Below are positions 36,873 to 48,844 of a DNA stretch of 64,000 nucleotides, piece by piece. Positions within the stretch are counted from its first letter, which is position 1; every line of letters starts with the position of its first letter. The DNA comes from Paracoccus beibuensis. Lineage in GTDB: Bacteria; Pseudomonadota; Alphaproteobacteria; Rhodobacterales; Rhodobacteraceae. The position numbers and the translations under genes were made by a program. Location of the stretch: contig NZ_JAOTBD010000019.1 in NCBI RefSeq assembly GCF_026162625.1, positions 1 through 64,000 on the forward strand, given 5' to 3'. The notes beneath the pieces were generated by a model. The model did not search any database. It was not told the DNA's origin and worked only from the letters and a program-made list of their open reading frames with translations.

Positions 36873-37619
36873 TTACAGCTTCCAGCCGGAATGCAGCGCG
36901 GCGATGCCCATCGACAGGTTGCGCCACTGAACCCGACCGAACCCCGCATCGCGGATCATCTGGGCGAACGTCTCTTGGTCGGGAAAGCGGCGGATCGACT
37001 CGACCAGATACTGATAGCTGTCGCGATCGCCCGTCACCGCCTGCCCCATGGCAGGGATCACGTTGAAGCTGTAGCGGTCATAGGCCCATTGCATGGCGGG
37101 GACCGGGATCTGGCTGAACTCCAGCACCATGAGGCGGCCACCGGGCTTCAGGACGCGGTAGGCCTCGGCCAGCGCATCGGGGATGCGGGTCACGTTGCGG
37201 ATGCCGAAGCTGATCGTGTAACGGTCGAAGCTGTTGTCCCCGAAGGGCAGCGCCATCGCATCGCCGGTGACCCAGGACAGCCGGTCGGCCTTTGCGGCGG
37301 CCTCGGCGCGCTTGCGGCCCTCGACCAGCATCGATTCGGTCATGTCGCAGACCGTGACCCGGCCTTGCGGTGCGCGGTCCAGGAAGCGGAAGGCCACGTC
37401 GCCGGTGCCGCCCGCCACGTCCAGAAGGTGCTGGCCGGCCCTGGGCGCCAGCCAGTCCATCATCGCGGTCTTCCAGATGCGGTGGATGCCGACGCTCATC
37501 AGGTCGTTCATGACATCGTATCGGGATGCGACGCTGGAAAAGACCTGGTGGACCATCCCGGCCTTCTGATCCTCGTCGACGGTCCGAAAGCCGAAATGGG
37601 TCTGTCTGCTGTCCGTCAT
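36873..37619 (-). CDS. ubiE: Ubiquinone/menaquinone methyltransferase UbiE
   Basis: UbiE is the SAM-dependent C-methyltransferase of ubiquinone synthesis. Its 248 residues begin [35 protein letters not shown] is the SAM-binding motif, and [11 protein letters not shown] and [12 protein letters not shown] are family signatures. The ATG at 37619 gives the standard length; an in-frame ATG eight codons upstream is possible. It is first of the ubiE-ubiB pair and divergent from mutM. Confidence 0.96.
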   Translation of the reverse strand: MTDSRQTHFGFRTVDEDQKAGMVHQVFSSVASRYDVMNDLMSVGIHRIWKTAMMDWLAPRAGQHLLDVAGGTGDVAFRFLDRAPQGRVTVCDMTESMLVEGRKRAEAAAKADRLSWVTGDAMALPFGDNSFDRYTISFGIRNVTRIPDALAEAYRVLKPGGRLMVLEFSQIPVPAMQWAYDRYSFNVIPAMGQAVTGDRDSYQYLVESIRRFPDQETFAQMIRDAGFGRVQWRNLSMGIAALHSGWKL

Positions 37620-37757
37620 GCGCTTGCCGTTTGCCTGTTCCATCGCCAGATATGTCCAGCCTGACGCCGGCACAATGACCGCGATGCGCCACGGGTGCAA
37701 TGCGACCAGACGCGCGGCGGCCGGATGCACAACGCGCGACGCGCCGAAAGGGACCAC

Positions 37758-38603
37758 GTGCCAGAACTGCCCGAAGTCGAAACCGTCCGCCGCGGCCTGC
37801 TGCCGCATCTGGAGGGCGCGCGCATCGCCCGGGCCGAGGTCCGTCGCCCCGACCTGCGCTGGCCGATGCCGGTGGACCTGGTGCAGGTCCTGACCGGCGC
37901 AACCGTGACGCAGCTGCGGCGGCGGTCGAAATACCTGCTGGCGGACCTGGATCGCGGCGGCACGGTCCTGTGGCACCTGGGCATGTCGGGCCGGATGCTG
38001 GTCGAGGGTGCGGGACTGGCGGGCTTTCACCGCGACCCCGGCATCATCGCGCGCCACGACCATGTCGTGCTGACGACGGACGCTGGGACCACGATCACCT
38101 TCAACGACGCGCGCCGCTTCGGCATGGTCGACCTGATCCGCGAAGGGACCAACCATCCGCTGCTGGACCACCTGGGGCCGGAGCCTTTCGACCCGGCCTT
38201 CACGCCCGCCTATCTGGCGGCGGCCTTCGCCGGGCGGCGGGTGCCGGTCAAGCAGGCGTTGCTGGACCAGCGGATCGTGGCGGGGCTGGGCAACATCTAT
38301 GTCAGCGAATCGCTCTGGCGGGCGGGTATCGACCCGCGCCGGGCGGCTGGCCGCATCGGGGCCGCGCGGATCGCCGCTCTGGTGGGCCATATCCGCGACG
38401 TGCTGTCGGACGCCATCGCCGCCGGCGGGTCGTCCCTGCGCGATCACCGGCAGGCCAGCGGAGAGCTGGGCTATTTCCAGCACAGCTTCCGCGCCTATGA
38501 CCGCGCGGGGCAGCCCTGCCTGCGCGACGGCTGCGGCGGCACGCTGCGCCGAATCGTGCAGTCGGGGCGGTCCAGCTTCTGGTGCCCGGGCTGCCAGCGC
38601 TGA
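37758..38603 (+). CDS. mutM: Formamidopyrimidine-DNA glycosylase
   Basis: MutM removes 8-oxoguanine and related lesions. The GTG at 37758 gives the required N-terminus [13 protein letters not shown], where Pro2 is the nucleophile and Glu3 the acid. KYLLADL and [10 protein letters not shown] follow, then [15 protein letters not shown], and the C-terminal zinc finger starting [13 protein letters not shown] and ending WCPGCQR. It has 281 residues, the normal length. Confidence 0.97.
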   Translation: MPELPEVETVRRGLLPHLEGARIARAEVRRPDLRWPMPVDLVQVLTGATVTQLRRRSKYLLADLDRGGTVLWHLGMSGRMLVEGAGLAGFHRDPGIIARHDHVVLTTDAGTTITFNDARRFGMVDLIREGTNHPLLDHLGPEPFDPAFTPAYLAAAFAGRRVPVKQALLDQRIVAGLGNIYVSESLWRAGIDPRRAAGRIGAARIAALVGHIRDVLSDAIAAGGSSLRDHRQASGELGYFQHSFRAYDRAGQPCLRDGCGGTLRRIVQSGRSSFWCPGCQR

Positions 38604-38674
38604 ACCCTTGGATTTTTGCGCCCCTTGCTGATAGGACTCGGCCGCAATGCAAATTGGCAACGAGGTCCAAGCCT

Positions 38675-39451
38675 ATGGCTTACGAAACCATCATCGTGGA
38701 AGTCGAGGACGAGGTTGCCCTGATCCGGCTGAACCGTCCCGAGGCGCTGAACGCGCTGAACGCCACGCTTCTGGACGAGCTGTCTGCCGCCATGACCGAG
38801 GCCGACCGCAACGACAAGATCCGCTGCATCGTGCTGACCGGCAGCGAAAAGGCCTTCGCCGCCGGCGCCGACATCAAGGAGATGTCGCAGAAGTCCTTCG
38901 TAGAGGTCTATGAGGAGGACCTGTTCGGCGCGCAGATCGAGGCCATCGGCCGGGTGCGCAAGCCGATCATCGCCGCCGTCAGCGGCTATGCCCTGGGCGG
39001 CGGCTGCGAACTGGCAATGGTCTGCGACTTCATCATCTGCGCCGAGAACGCGAAGTTCGGCCAGCCCGAGATCAACCTGGGCGTTGTCGCCGGCATCGGC
39101 GGCACCCAGCGCCTGACGCGATTCGTGGGCAAGTCCAAGGCCATGGACATGAACCTGACCGGCCGCTTCATGGACGCGGCCGAGGCCGAACGCTCGGGCC
39201 TTGTCAGCCGCGTCGTGCCCACGCCCAAGCTGATCCCCGAGGCGCTGACCGCCGCCCGCAAGATCGCCGAGAAGTCGCAGATCGCCACCAAGACAGTCAA
39301 GGAGGCCGTGAACCGCGCTTATGAAACGACGCTGCGCGAGGGGCTGCTGTTCGAACGCCGGTCCTTCCACGCCCTCTTCGCGACCGAGGACCAGAAGGAG
39401 GGCATGGCCGCCTTCCTGGAAAAGCGCGAAGCGCAGTTCCGCGACAGGTAG
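38675..39451 (+). CDS. Enoyl-CoA hydratase
   Basis: This 258-residue crotonase-family enzyme probably hydrates 2-enoyl-CoA in fatty-acid oxidation. The oxyanion-hole regions are [12 protein letters not shown] and [13 protein letters not shown], and the two catalytic Glu lie in GGGCELAM and [22 protein letters not shown] is a typical C-terminus. The ATG at 38675 is the start. It stands as a single gene. Confidence 0.94.
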   Translation: MAYETIIVEVEDEVALIRLNRPEALNALNATLLDELSAAMTEADRNDKIRCIVLTGSEKAFAAGADIKEMSQKSFVEVYEEDLFGAQIEAIGRVRKPIIAAVSGYALGGGCELAMVCDFIICAENAKFGQPEINLGVVAGIGGTQRLTRFVGKSKAMDMNLTGRFMDAAEAERSGLVSRVVPTPKLIPEALTAARKIAEKSQIATKTVKEAVNRAYETTLREGLLFERRSFHALFATEDQKEGMAAFLEKREAQFRDR

Positions 39452-39612
39452 GGGGTTTCCTTTTGCCGCGCCTTGGCCTATAGGCCCGGGCTTACATGCG
39501 TGTGGGCCCGCTTTGGCAAGAATCATGTCCGTCCCTGTCAAGGGTCGGCGTCATGGGGCTTTTGCACGTTCGAAACAGTGAAATGCAAACGACCCGATAG
39601 GATCTCCGACCC

Positions 39613-39882
39613 ATGGCCAACACGCCCCAGTCCAAGAAACGCGCCCGCCAGATCGAACGTCGCACCGACGTCAACAAGGCTCGCCGCTCGCGCATCCGCA
39701 CCTACCTGCGCAAGGTCGAAGAGGCGATCGCTTCGGGCAATGCCGATGCCGCCAAGGATGCCCTGCGGAACGCCCAGCCCGAACTGATGCGCGGTGTCAC
39801 CAAGGGCGTCGTTCACAAGAACACCGCCTCGCGCAAGATCTCGCGTCTGGCTGCCCGCGTGAAGGCACTTTCGGCCGCCTGA
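39613..39882 (+). CDS. rpsT: 30S ribosomal protein S20
   Basis: This 89-residue basic protein begins [16 protein letters not shown] and has [19 protein letters not shown] at the C-terminus, both diagnostic of S20, a primary binder of 16S rRNA. It is transcribed alone and followed by an intrinsic terminator. Confidence 0.97.
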   Translation: MANTPQSKKRARQIERRTDVNKARRSRIRTYLRKVEEAIASGNADAAKDALRNAQPELMRGVTKGVVHKNTASRKISRLAARVKALSAA

Positions 39883-39935
39883 GGCCTGCGCTTCCGGCAG
39901 GCCGAAAAGCCGCTGGAACAGCTTGAAAAGAGCGG

Positions 39936-39978
39936 ATCGGGTGTGGCCAAGATAGCCGCGCCCGATTTTTCTTTCTGC
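39936..39978 (+). terminator. rpsT intrinsic terminator
   Basis: ATCGGGTGTGGC and GCCGCGCCCGAT form a 12-bp stem with two G-U pairs and a 7-base loop (39936-39966). TTTTTCTTTCT follows, ending near 39978. Confidence 0.85.
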
Positions 39979-40404
39979 ACCTGCGAAACCGGAAAACTTC
40001 AAGAAATCAGCGCCTTGGCATTTTTGATAATCGAGTCAAAGACATCGCAGATTCGATTCCGACAAGTTGCTGTCAAGCGCATAGTTCGGTTGCGGGGATC
40101 GCGCTGCTGGGGCTAGTTTGCTTCTTGCGATTCACGTCGCTTGGGGGACGGGTCGGACCTCGTGAACAAGCCTTCGGGTCAGTCATGAAACGGCCAGGCG
40201 AGTATCTTCGCCTTCGGGTTCAATAGTGCCGACTGCCATTGGCATGCCTTGGATCTGTGTCTGTGATTGGAAACGGGCTGACGCCCCTCATGCGGCCATT
40301 CCGGCCGCTGGGTGGCGCTGTTTCTGTCGCCAAGCCCCCAGGCCGCGCGAATCCTGGCCCGTCGGATCAACCGGCGGGGGGTGGGGACAGGCACGGGAAA
40401 CAGG
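39979..40404 (+). promoter_or_regulatory. dnaA upstream region without a gene
   Basis: These 426 bases are less GC-rich than average and contain no convincing gene. They should hold the dnaA promoter, but no single -35/-10 pair stands out. I found no consensus DnaA box (TTATCCACA) and no clear AT-rich unwinding region, so an origin is not supported here. Confidence 0.4.
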
Positions 40405-41769
40405 ATGATGATGGACAGGATCTGGGGTCAGGCATGCGCCGAGCTGGAAAAAAGCGTCGGGCCGAACAACTACAACCACTGGATCAAGCCCCTGCGCCTG
40501 GCGTCCATCGATGACGGGGCCGCGCATTTCGTCAGCCCGACCCGTTTCATCTCGGACTGGGTGAACCGGCATTTCGCCAAGGACATCATGGCGGTCCTGA
40601 CCCGCTCTGGCGCCACCGTCGAAAGGCTGCGCTTCGACGTCGGCAGCCAGGCGGCCCGTCCCGCCGCGCAGGCCGCCGCCCCCGCCAGCCACGCGGCCGA
40701 AACGCCAACCACACGCGCCCCCCGGGCCGACCTGGGCGCGCCGCTGGACCCGCGCTACACGTTCAACAATTTCGTCGTCGGCAAGCCGAACGAGCTGGCC
40801 CACGCCGCCGCCCGCCGTGTGGCCGAGGGCGGTCCGGTGGGCTTCAACCCGCTGTTCCTCTATGGCGGCGTGGGCCTCGGCAAGACGCACCTGATGCACG
40901 CCATCGCGCATGACTTTCAGGCGCGCCACCCGGCGGCGCAGGTGCTGTACCTGTCGGCCGAGCAGTTCATGTACCGCTTTGTCCAGGCGCTGCGGGAAAG
41001 CACCATCATGGACTTCAAGGGCATGTTCCGGAACGTGAACATGCTGATGGTCGACGATGTGCAGTTCATCGCCGGCAAGGACAGCACCCAAGAGGAATTT
41101 TTTCATACGTTCAACGCTCTGGTCGACCAGGGCAAGCAGATCGTGATTTCCGCAGACCGCGCGCCCGCCGAGATCAAGGGCCTCGAGGAACGCATCAAGT
41201 CGCGGCTGTCCTGCGGCCTGATCGTCGACCTGCACCCGACCACCTACGAGCTGCGCCTGGGCATCCTGCAGTCCAAGACCGAGGTCTTCCGCGCCCAGCA
41301 GCCCGACCTGGAGATCGGCGCGGGGGTGCTGGAGTTCCTGGCCCACCGCATCACCACCAACGTCCGCGTGCTGGAAGGCGCGCTGCAGCGGCTGTTTGCA
41401 CATGCCAGCCTGCTGCGCCGCGAGATCACGCTGGAGGTCGCGCAGGAATGCCTGGCCGACATCCTGCGCACCAACGACCGCAAGATCAACATCGACGACA
41501 TCCAGCGCAAGGTGGCCGAGCACTACAACATCCGCCTGGCCGACATGATGGGCCCGAAGCGCGCCCGCAACGTCGCCCGGCCCCGCCAGATCGCCATGTA
41601 TCTGTCGAAACAGCTGACCAGCCGGTCCCTGCCCGAGATCGGCCGCCGCTTCGGCGGGCGCGACCACACCACGATCATGCACGGCGTGCGCAAGATCGAG
41701 GAGTTGCTGGTCGAGGACAGCAGCATGGTCGAGGATATCGCCGTCCTGAAGCGGATGCTCGAAGCCTGA
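40405..41769 (+). CDS. dnaA: Chromosomal replication initiator DnaA
   Basis: DnaA melts the origin and loads the helicase. The protein has about 454 residues. Domain I starts DRIWGQACAELEKSV; an Ala/Pro-rich linker follows (about 90-125). Domain III has Walker A GGVGLGKTHL and Walker B MLMVDDVQF, and domain IV has the DNA-binding signature GRDHTTIMHGVRKI. Three consecutive ATGs lie at 40405-40413; the first is used, and a GTG at 40381 is a possible longer start. It heads the dnaA-dnaN-recF-gyrB block. Confidence 0.97.
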   Translation: MMMDRIWGQACAELEKSVGPNNYNHWIKPLRLASIDDGAAHFVSPTRFISDWVNRHFAKDIMAVLTRSGATVERLRFDVGSQAARPAAQAAAPASHAAETPTTRAPRADLGAPLDPRYTFNNFVVGKPNELAHAAARRVAEGGPVGFNPLFLYGGVGLGKTHLMHAIAHDFQARHPAAQVLYLSAEQFMYRFVQALRESTIMDFKGMFRNVNMLMVDDVQFIAGKDSTQEEFFHTFNALVDQGKQIVISADRAPAEIKGLEERIKSRLSCGLIVDLHPTTYELRLGILQSKTEVFRAQQPDLEIGAGVLEFLAHRITTNVRVLEGALQRLFAHASLLRREITLEVAQECLADILRTNDRKINIDDIQRKVAEHYNIRLADMMGPKRARNVARPRQIAMYLSKQLTSRSLPEIGRRFGGRDHTTIMHGVRKIEELLVEDSSMVEDIAVLKRMLEA

Positions 41770-41857
41770 AAAACGAAAATCTTGTGACCGCCCGCCGGCG
41801 CGGTTACACATCAGGTCCGACGAACGGGCCGAAGCGCCTATGGGACAGGGGAAGCTG

Positions 41858-42976
41858 ATGAAATTCTCGATCGAGCGCGCCGTTCTGGTGAAGGCCGTGT
41901 CGCAGGCCCAGTCGGTCGTGGAACGCCGCAACACCATCCCGATCCTGGCGAACGTCCTGATCGAGGCGACGCCCGACGGCGTCAGCTTCCGCGCCACCGA
42001 CCTGGATACCGAGGTCGTGGACAGCGCCGCCGCCCAGGTCGAGCGGCCGGGTTCGACCACCGTCAGCGCCGTCATGCTGAACGAGATCGCGCGCAAGCTG
42101 CCCGACGGCGCGCTGGTGCAGATCGCCAGCGACGACGCGGCGGGCCGGCTGTCGGTCCAGGCCGGGCGGTCGTCCTTCAGCCTGGCGACCCTGCCGCGGG
42201 CCGATTTCCCGGTCATGGCCACCAGCGAATACAGCGCGAACTTCCGCGCGCCCGCGGGCGTGCTGCGACGGCTGTTCGACAAGTCCAAGTTCGCGATCTC
42301 GACCGAGGAGACCCGGTACTACCTGAACGGCGTCTACATGCACGTCGCCAAGTCCGAGGACGGCCCGATGCTGCGCTGCGTGGCCACCGACGGCCACCGC
42401 CTGGCGCGCATCGACGCGCCGCTGCCGGTCGGCGCCGACGAGATGCCGGGCGTGATCGTCCCCCGCAAGACGGTCGGAGAGCTGCGCAAGCTGCTGGACG
42501 ACGACGAGGCCGAAATCGCCGTGTCGGTCAGCGAGACCAAGGTGCGCTTCGCCACCCCGACGATCACGCTGACCTCAAAGGTGATCGACGGGACCTTCCC
42601 CGACTACAGCCGGGTGATCCCGCAGGGCAACAGCCGCAAGCTGGAGGTGGACGCCACCGACTTCGCCCGTGCCGTCGACCGCGTCGCCACCGTCAGCAGC
42701 GAACGCTCGCGCGCGGTCAAGCTGTCGCTGGACCAGGACCGGCTGATCCTGTCGGTGAACGCCCCCGATGCCGGCGCGGCCGAGGAAGAACTGATCGTCG
42801 CTTATGCAGACGAGCCGCTGGAGATCGGCTTCAACGCGAAATACCTGCAGGAAATCGCCAGCCAGGTGGACCGCGACAATGCGGTCTTCATGTTCAACGG
42901 GTCGGGCGATGCGGCGCTGATCCGCGAAGGCAGCGACCAGACGGCGGTCTATGTCGTCATGCCGATGCGCGTGTGA
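41858..42976 (+). CDS. dnaN: DNA polymerase III beta sliding clamp
   Basis: The beta clamp holds the polymerase on DNA. It has 372 residues, starting KFSIERAVLVKAVSQAQSVVERR, with three similar domains and the C-terminal YVVMPMRV common to DnaN. The ATG at 41858 after AGGGGAAG is chosen over an upstream in-frame ATG. It overlaps recF by four bases (GTGA). Confidence 0.97.
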   Translation: MKFSIERAVLVKAVSQAQSVVERRNTIPILANVLIEATPDGVSFRATDLDTEVVDSAAAQVERPGSTTVSAVMLNEIARKLPDGALVQIASDDAAGRLSVQAGRSSFSLATLPRADFPVMATSEYSANFRAPAGVLRRLFDKSKFAISTEETRYYLNGVYMHVAKSEDGPMLRCVATDGHRLARIDAPLPVGADEMPGVIVPRKTVGELRKLLDDDEAEIAVSVSETKVRFATPTITLTSKVIDGTFPDYSRVIPQGNSRKLEVDATDFARAVDRVATVSSERSRAVKLSLDQDRLILSVNAPDAGAAEEELIVAYADEPLEIGFNAKYLQEIASQVDRDNAVFMFNGSGDAALIREGSDQTAVYVVMPMRV

Positions 42977-44046
42977 CACTGAACTCGCTGCGGCTGTCGC
43001 AGTTCCGGTCCTGGCCCCGGCTGGAGCTTGGGCTGGACAAGCAGCCGCTGGCGATCTTCGGGCCGAACGGGTCGGGAAAGACGAACATCCTCGAGGCGAT
43101 GTCTATGCTGGCGCCGGGGCGCGGTCTTCGCGGCGCCGCGGCCGCCGAACAGGCGCGCCAGGGCCCTGACGCGGGCTGGCGCATCCGCGCGGCCCTTGGC
43201 GATCATGCGGTCGACACTGCCGCGGCGCCCGGAGAGACCCGCAGCGTGACGATCGACGACAAGACGGTGCCGCAGACGCAGCTGGGCCGGTTGGTGCGCG
43301 TCATCTGGCTGGTCCCGGCGATGGACCGGCTGTGGTCGGACGCACCCGAGGGGCGCCGCCGGTTCCTGGATCGCGTGACCCTGTCGCTGATGCCCGATCA
43401 TGCCGACCTTGCGCTGGCCTATGAAAAGGCGATGCGCGAACGCAACCGGCTGCTGCGCGACCAGGTCCAGGACGCGGGCTGGTATCGCGCGCTCGAAGGG
43501 CAGATGGCCGAATCCGGCAGCGCCCTGACCCGCAACCGGCAGGACGCGCTGGCGACCATCATGGCCGCACAGGACGGCGGCGACTTTCCGGCGGCGCAGC
43601 TGACCCTTCTGCCAGGCGAAGGCGCGGCCGACGACGCTGACGCCGACAGCATCGCCGCGCGCCTTGCCGCAATGCGGCCGCGCGACGTGGCGGCGGGGCG
43701 CACGCTGTCCGGTCCCCACCGCGCCGATCTGGGCGCGTCCTGGGGGCCGCAGGACATGCCCGCCGCCCTCTCCTCGACCGGAGAGCAAAAGGCGCTGCTG
43801 CTGTCGCTGATCCTGGCCAATGCGCGGGCGCTGTCGGACCAGCCCGTGCTGCTGCTGCTGGACGAGGTCGCGGCGCACCTCGATGCCGACCGGCGCGCCG
43901 CGCTCTATGACCGGATCATCGCCCTGCCCGCCCAGAGCCTGCTGTCCGGCACCGGACCCGAACTGTTTGACGCCTTCGGCCCCCGCGCCCGCCGCCTGTC
44001 GGTTACCAAGACCGACGGCCGCTCGGCCGCCGTGGAGGTCGCATGA
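42973..44046 (+). CDS. recF: DNA repair protein RecF
   Basis: RecF is an SMC-like ATPase that helps load RecA at gaps. The 357-residue protein has Walker A FGPNGSGKTNILEA, the ABC-like signature LSSTGEQKALLLSLILA and Walker B LLLLDEVAAHLDADR. The GTG start overlaps the dnaN stop. Its own stop overlaps the next gene, a LysE-family exporter (ATGA). Confidence 0.95.
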   Translation: MTLNSLRLSQFRSWPRLELGLDKQPLAIFGPNGSGKTNILEAMSMLAPGRGLRGAAAAEQARQGPDAGWRIRAALGDHAVDTAAAPGETRSVTIDDKTVPQTQLGRLVRVIWLVPAMDRLWSDAPEGRRRFLDRVTLSLMPDHADLALAYEKAMRERNRLLRDQVQDAGWYRALEGQMAESGSALTRNRQDALATIMAAQDGGDFPAAQLTLLPGEGAADDADADSIAARLAAMRPRDVAAGRTLSGPHRADLGASWGPQDMPAALSSTGEQKALLLSLILANARALSDQPVLLLLDEVAAHLDADRRAALYDRIIALPAQSLLSGTGPELFDAFGPRARRLSVTKTDGRSAAVEVA

Positions 44047-44681
44047 CGTTCACGGCGCAATCCTTCTGGCTTTATGCCGGCGCGCTTGGCGCGATCTGGC
44101 TGACGCCCGGCCCCGTCTGGGTGGCCATCATGGCACGAGGGTTGTCGTCTGGCTGGGCCGGGGTCTGGCCGCTGGCGCTTGGCGTGGCCGTTGGCGACCT
44201 GGTCTGGCCCTTGGTCGCCATCTTCGGGCTGACGCTTCTGGTCGGCGAACAGGCCCTTCTGTCGGCGCTGCGCTGGACCGCGGTCGCGGTGTTCCTGGGG
44301 ATGGGGCTCGCGCTGCTGCGCCACGCAGGCCGACCCGTCCAGGGCGACAGCCGCCTGACGCGCAGCGGGGGCTGGGCTGGTTTTTCGGCCGGGCTTCTGG
44401 CGATCACCGGCAACCCCAAGGCCGCGCTATTCTACGTTTCGGTGCTGCCGGGCTTCTTCCCCATCGCCCGCCTGACGGGCGGCGATGTTGCGCTGATCGC
44501 GCTGATGTCGGCCACGATCCCGCTGGGGCTGAACCTGGTCATGGGCGCCGCCATCGCGGCCGCGCGAACCCGGCTGGCGACGCCCCAAGGGATGCGGTGG
44601 ATGAACAGGATCTCGGGCTGGCTGCTGGTCCTGGTGGGACTGGCGCTGGCGGCGGGGCAGCTTTGGTCCGGCCGGGGCTGA
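44043..44681 (+). CDS. LysE/RhtB-family amino-acid exporter
   Basis: This 212-residue membrane protein has about six helices (SFWLYAGALGAIWLTPGPVWVAIM, VWPLALGVAVGDLVWPLVAI and others) and the family markers TPGP and ITGNPKAALFYVSVLPGFF. Members export amino acids such as homoserine, threonine or lysine. It is unusual in lying inside the replication block, translationally coupled to recF, before gyrB. Confidence 0.9.
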   Translation: MTFTAQSFWLYAGALGAIWLTPGPVWVAIMARGLSSGWAGVWPLALGVAVGDLVWPLVAIFGLTLLVGEQALLSALRWTAVAVFLGMGLALLRHAGRPVQGDSRLTRSGGWAGFSAGLLAITGNPKAALFYVSVLPGFFPIARLTGGDVALIALMSATIPLGLNLVMGAAIAAARTRLATPQGMRWMNRISGWLLVLVGLALAAGQLWSGRG

Positions 44682-47222
<2,541 letters not shown>

Positions 47223-47257
47223 TAGTACATCCTTAGGTTGTTGCACAAAGACCACGG

Positions 47258-47276
47258 CCGGCCGTTCAGCGGCCGG
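47258..47276 (+). terminator. gyrB terminator-like hairpin
   Basis: CCGGCCG and CGGCCGG form a perfect 7-bp stem with loop TTCAG, 36 bases after the gyrB stop. No T-run follows. Confidence 0.5.
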
Positions 47277-47388
47277 ATCGCCTCATCCAATGTGCCGTTC
47301 CATTTGATTCCCAAGGCTCGATCTGCCTTACTTGCGCAGAGTATTGATATATCCGGTCGCCCTCCGGCCGCATTTGCAGGACACCATC

Positions 47389-48135
47389 ATGCACTCGAAC
47401 CGACTCGCACTCGCCGCGTCCGCGTCCGTCTTCATCGGCATTCAGGCTGCGCTTGCTGGCGAACCCGTCGTCGCGCCGGTGGTCGAGGTGACCCCGGTCG
47501 AGGTGGCACCCGTTTCGGTCAGCACCTGGGCAGGCGGTTATGTCGGCGGGTCGCTTGGCTACTCCTTCAGCGGCGATGACGAGATTGGCCTGGAGCTGCT
47601 CTCGGACGGAAGCACGGTCGGCCGCGCGAACGACCTTGGCGAGGCTGACATCAAGGGGGTCACAGGCGGCCTGCATGCTGGCTATCGCTGGCAGCGCAAC
47701 AAGTGGGTCTTCGGCCCCGAACTTGGCATCGAAGGCGGCAGTGTCGACGGCAGCGATGCAGTGTCGGCATTCGGCTCCGAGGGCACGCTGGAAAGCGACG
47801 TCAAGTACGTCGCGACCTTGGTCATGAAGACCGGCTACGAGGTCTCGCCCGGCACGCTCGTCTATGGCACCGCGGGCATCGCGCATGGCAAATTCGACTA
47901 TACCGGCACCCTGAACGATGATTCGCAGACGGTCGAATACTCGAACACCGGTTATGCCTTGGGACTGGGCGTCGAACGCCGGATGTCCGATCGGATGTCC
48001 ATTTTCGCCGAGTACCAGTACCGCGACTTCGGCGAGAAGACGGTCGAATTCGACATCGGCGACGACACTGCAGTCGCGACCCGCCCGACACCCACCCACA
48101 GCAACGTCAAGGTCGGCCTGAACTTCCGGTTCTGA
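47389..48135 (+). CDS. Outer-membrane beta-barrel protein
   Basis: This 248-residue protein has a signal peptide (LALAASASVFIGIQAALAG). A Pro-Val rich stretch (VVAPVVEVTPVEVAPVSV) precedes a barrel starting TWAGGYVGGSLGYSF. Alternating strands such as GLHAGYRWQRNKWVFGPELG and FAEYQYRDFG follow, with a terminal Phe in VGLNFRF, as needed for Bam assembly. This is the small OmpA-N/porin-like family common in alphaproteobacteria; no specific ligand can be inferred. Confidence 0.88.
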   Translation: MHSNRLALAASASVFIGIQAALAGEPVVAPVVEVTPVEVAPVSVSTWAGGYVGGSLGYSFSGDDEIGLELLSDGSTVGRANDLGEADIKGVTGGLHAGYRWQRNKWVFGPELGIEGGSVDGSDAVSAFGSEGTLESDVKYVATLVMKTGYEVSPGTLVYGTAGIAHGKFDYTGTLNDDSQTVEYSNTGYALGLGVERRMSDRMSIFAEYQYRDFGEKTVEFDIGDDTAVATRPTPTHSNVKVGLNFRF

Positions 48136-48151
48136 TTAGCGGCTTGATGCA

Positions 48152-48844
48152 TCAGAAGGGCCGGCGAAACCCGCCTGCCCTTTTGCGTGGCCGCACCCGC
48201 GCCCCATCGACCGGAAACGCGATCGGGCGCGCGCCGCAGGCAATGGCGGTGCCTTGCGGCACCAGTCGCGCAAGTGCTGCGTCCGTCACAGGCAAACCAC
48301 CCGTATAGGTTCCGAACGCCGGCAGGATCAGGTGGTCCCGACCGACCAGGAAGCAGCGCATCCGCTGGCCAGCCAGCGTGACGCAAGGGTGGTAGTGGCC
48401 CGAGACGTCAGGGCCCTGCCCGGCCTGGTGCCGCAGGATCAAGCCGTCGTGCAGCGCATCGACCGACTGTCCCGGCATGCGCGGACAGATGCCGCCGGGA
48501 TCGTGGTTGCCGCTGATCCAGATCCAGCGGCGCCCGGCAGCCATGGCCCGCAGACGCCGGCAGATCGCATCGGGCAAGCTGCGCCCGGCTGCATCGTCGT
48601 CGAACCCGTCGCCAAGGCTGACCACTGTATCGGGCTCGGTCGCGTCGATCTCGGCCTCCAGCCTGTCCAGCGTCGCCTCGGTCTCGTAGGGGGGCAGCAG
48701 CGCGCCGCCGCGGCGTGCCATCCGCTCGGATTTACCCAGGTGCAGGTCGGACACGATCAGCCAGCGCCGCGCCGGCCAGACCAGCGCGCCAGAGGTTCGC
48801 GCCAGCAGATGCTGGCCGTCGAAGTCGAAGGGATGGGCCGTCAC
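48152..48844 (-). CDS. pdeM: Ligase-associated metallophosphoesterase (PdeM)
   Basis: This 230-residue calcineurin-like phosphoesterase has metal motifs LIVSDLHLGKS, SLGDGFDD, ISGNHDPGG and SGHYHPCV. It is the fourth gene of a repair operon with an exonuclease, an ATP-dependent DNA ligase and an Lhr-type helicase, the conserved set studied in Pseudomonas putida, where this component is a manganese-dependent DNA nuclease. It overlaps the helicase gene by four bases. Confidence 0.92.
   Translation of the reverse strand: MTAHPFDFDGQHLLARTSGALVWPARRWLIVSDLHLGKSERMARRGGALLPPYETEATLDRLEAEIDATEPDTVVSLGDGFDDDAAGRSLPDAICRRLRAMAAGRRWIWISGNHDPGGICPRMPGQSVDALHDGLILRHQAGQGPDVSGHYHPCVTLAGQRMRCFLVGRDHLILPAFGTYTGGLPVTDAALARLVPQGTAIACGARPIAFPVDGARVRPRKRAGGFRRPF

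Noticed and set aside
37620..38660. N-terminal extension of UbiE
   Set aside because: The open frame continues upstream across mutM on the other strand, but UbiE homologues start near 37619 and the extension is low-information shadow sequence.
39883..40404. Replication origin next to dnaA
   Set aside because: No TTATCCACA-like boxes or AT-rich unwinding element were found. In many alphaproteobacteria the origin is not beside dnaA.
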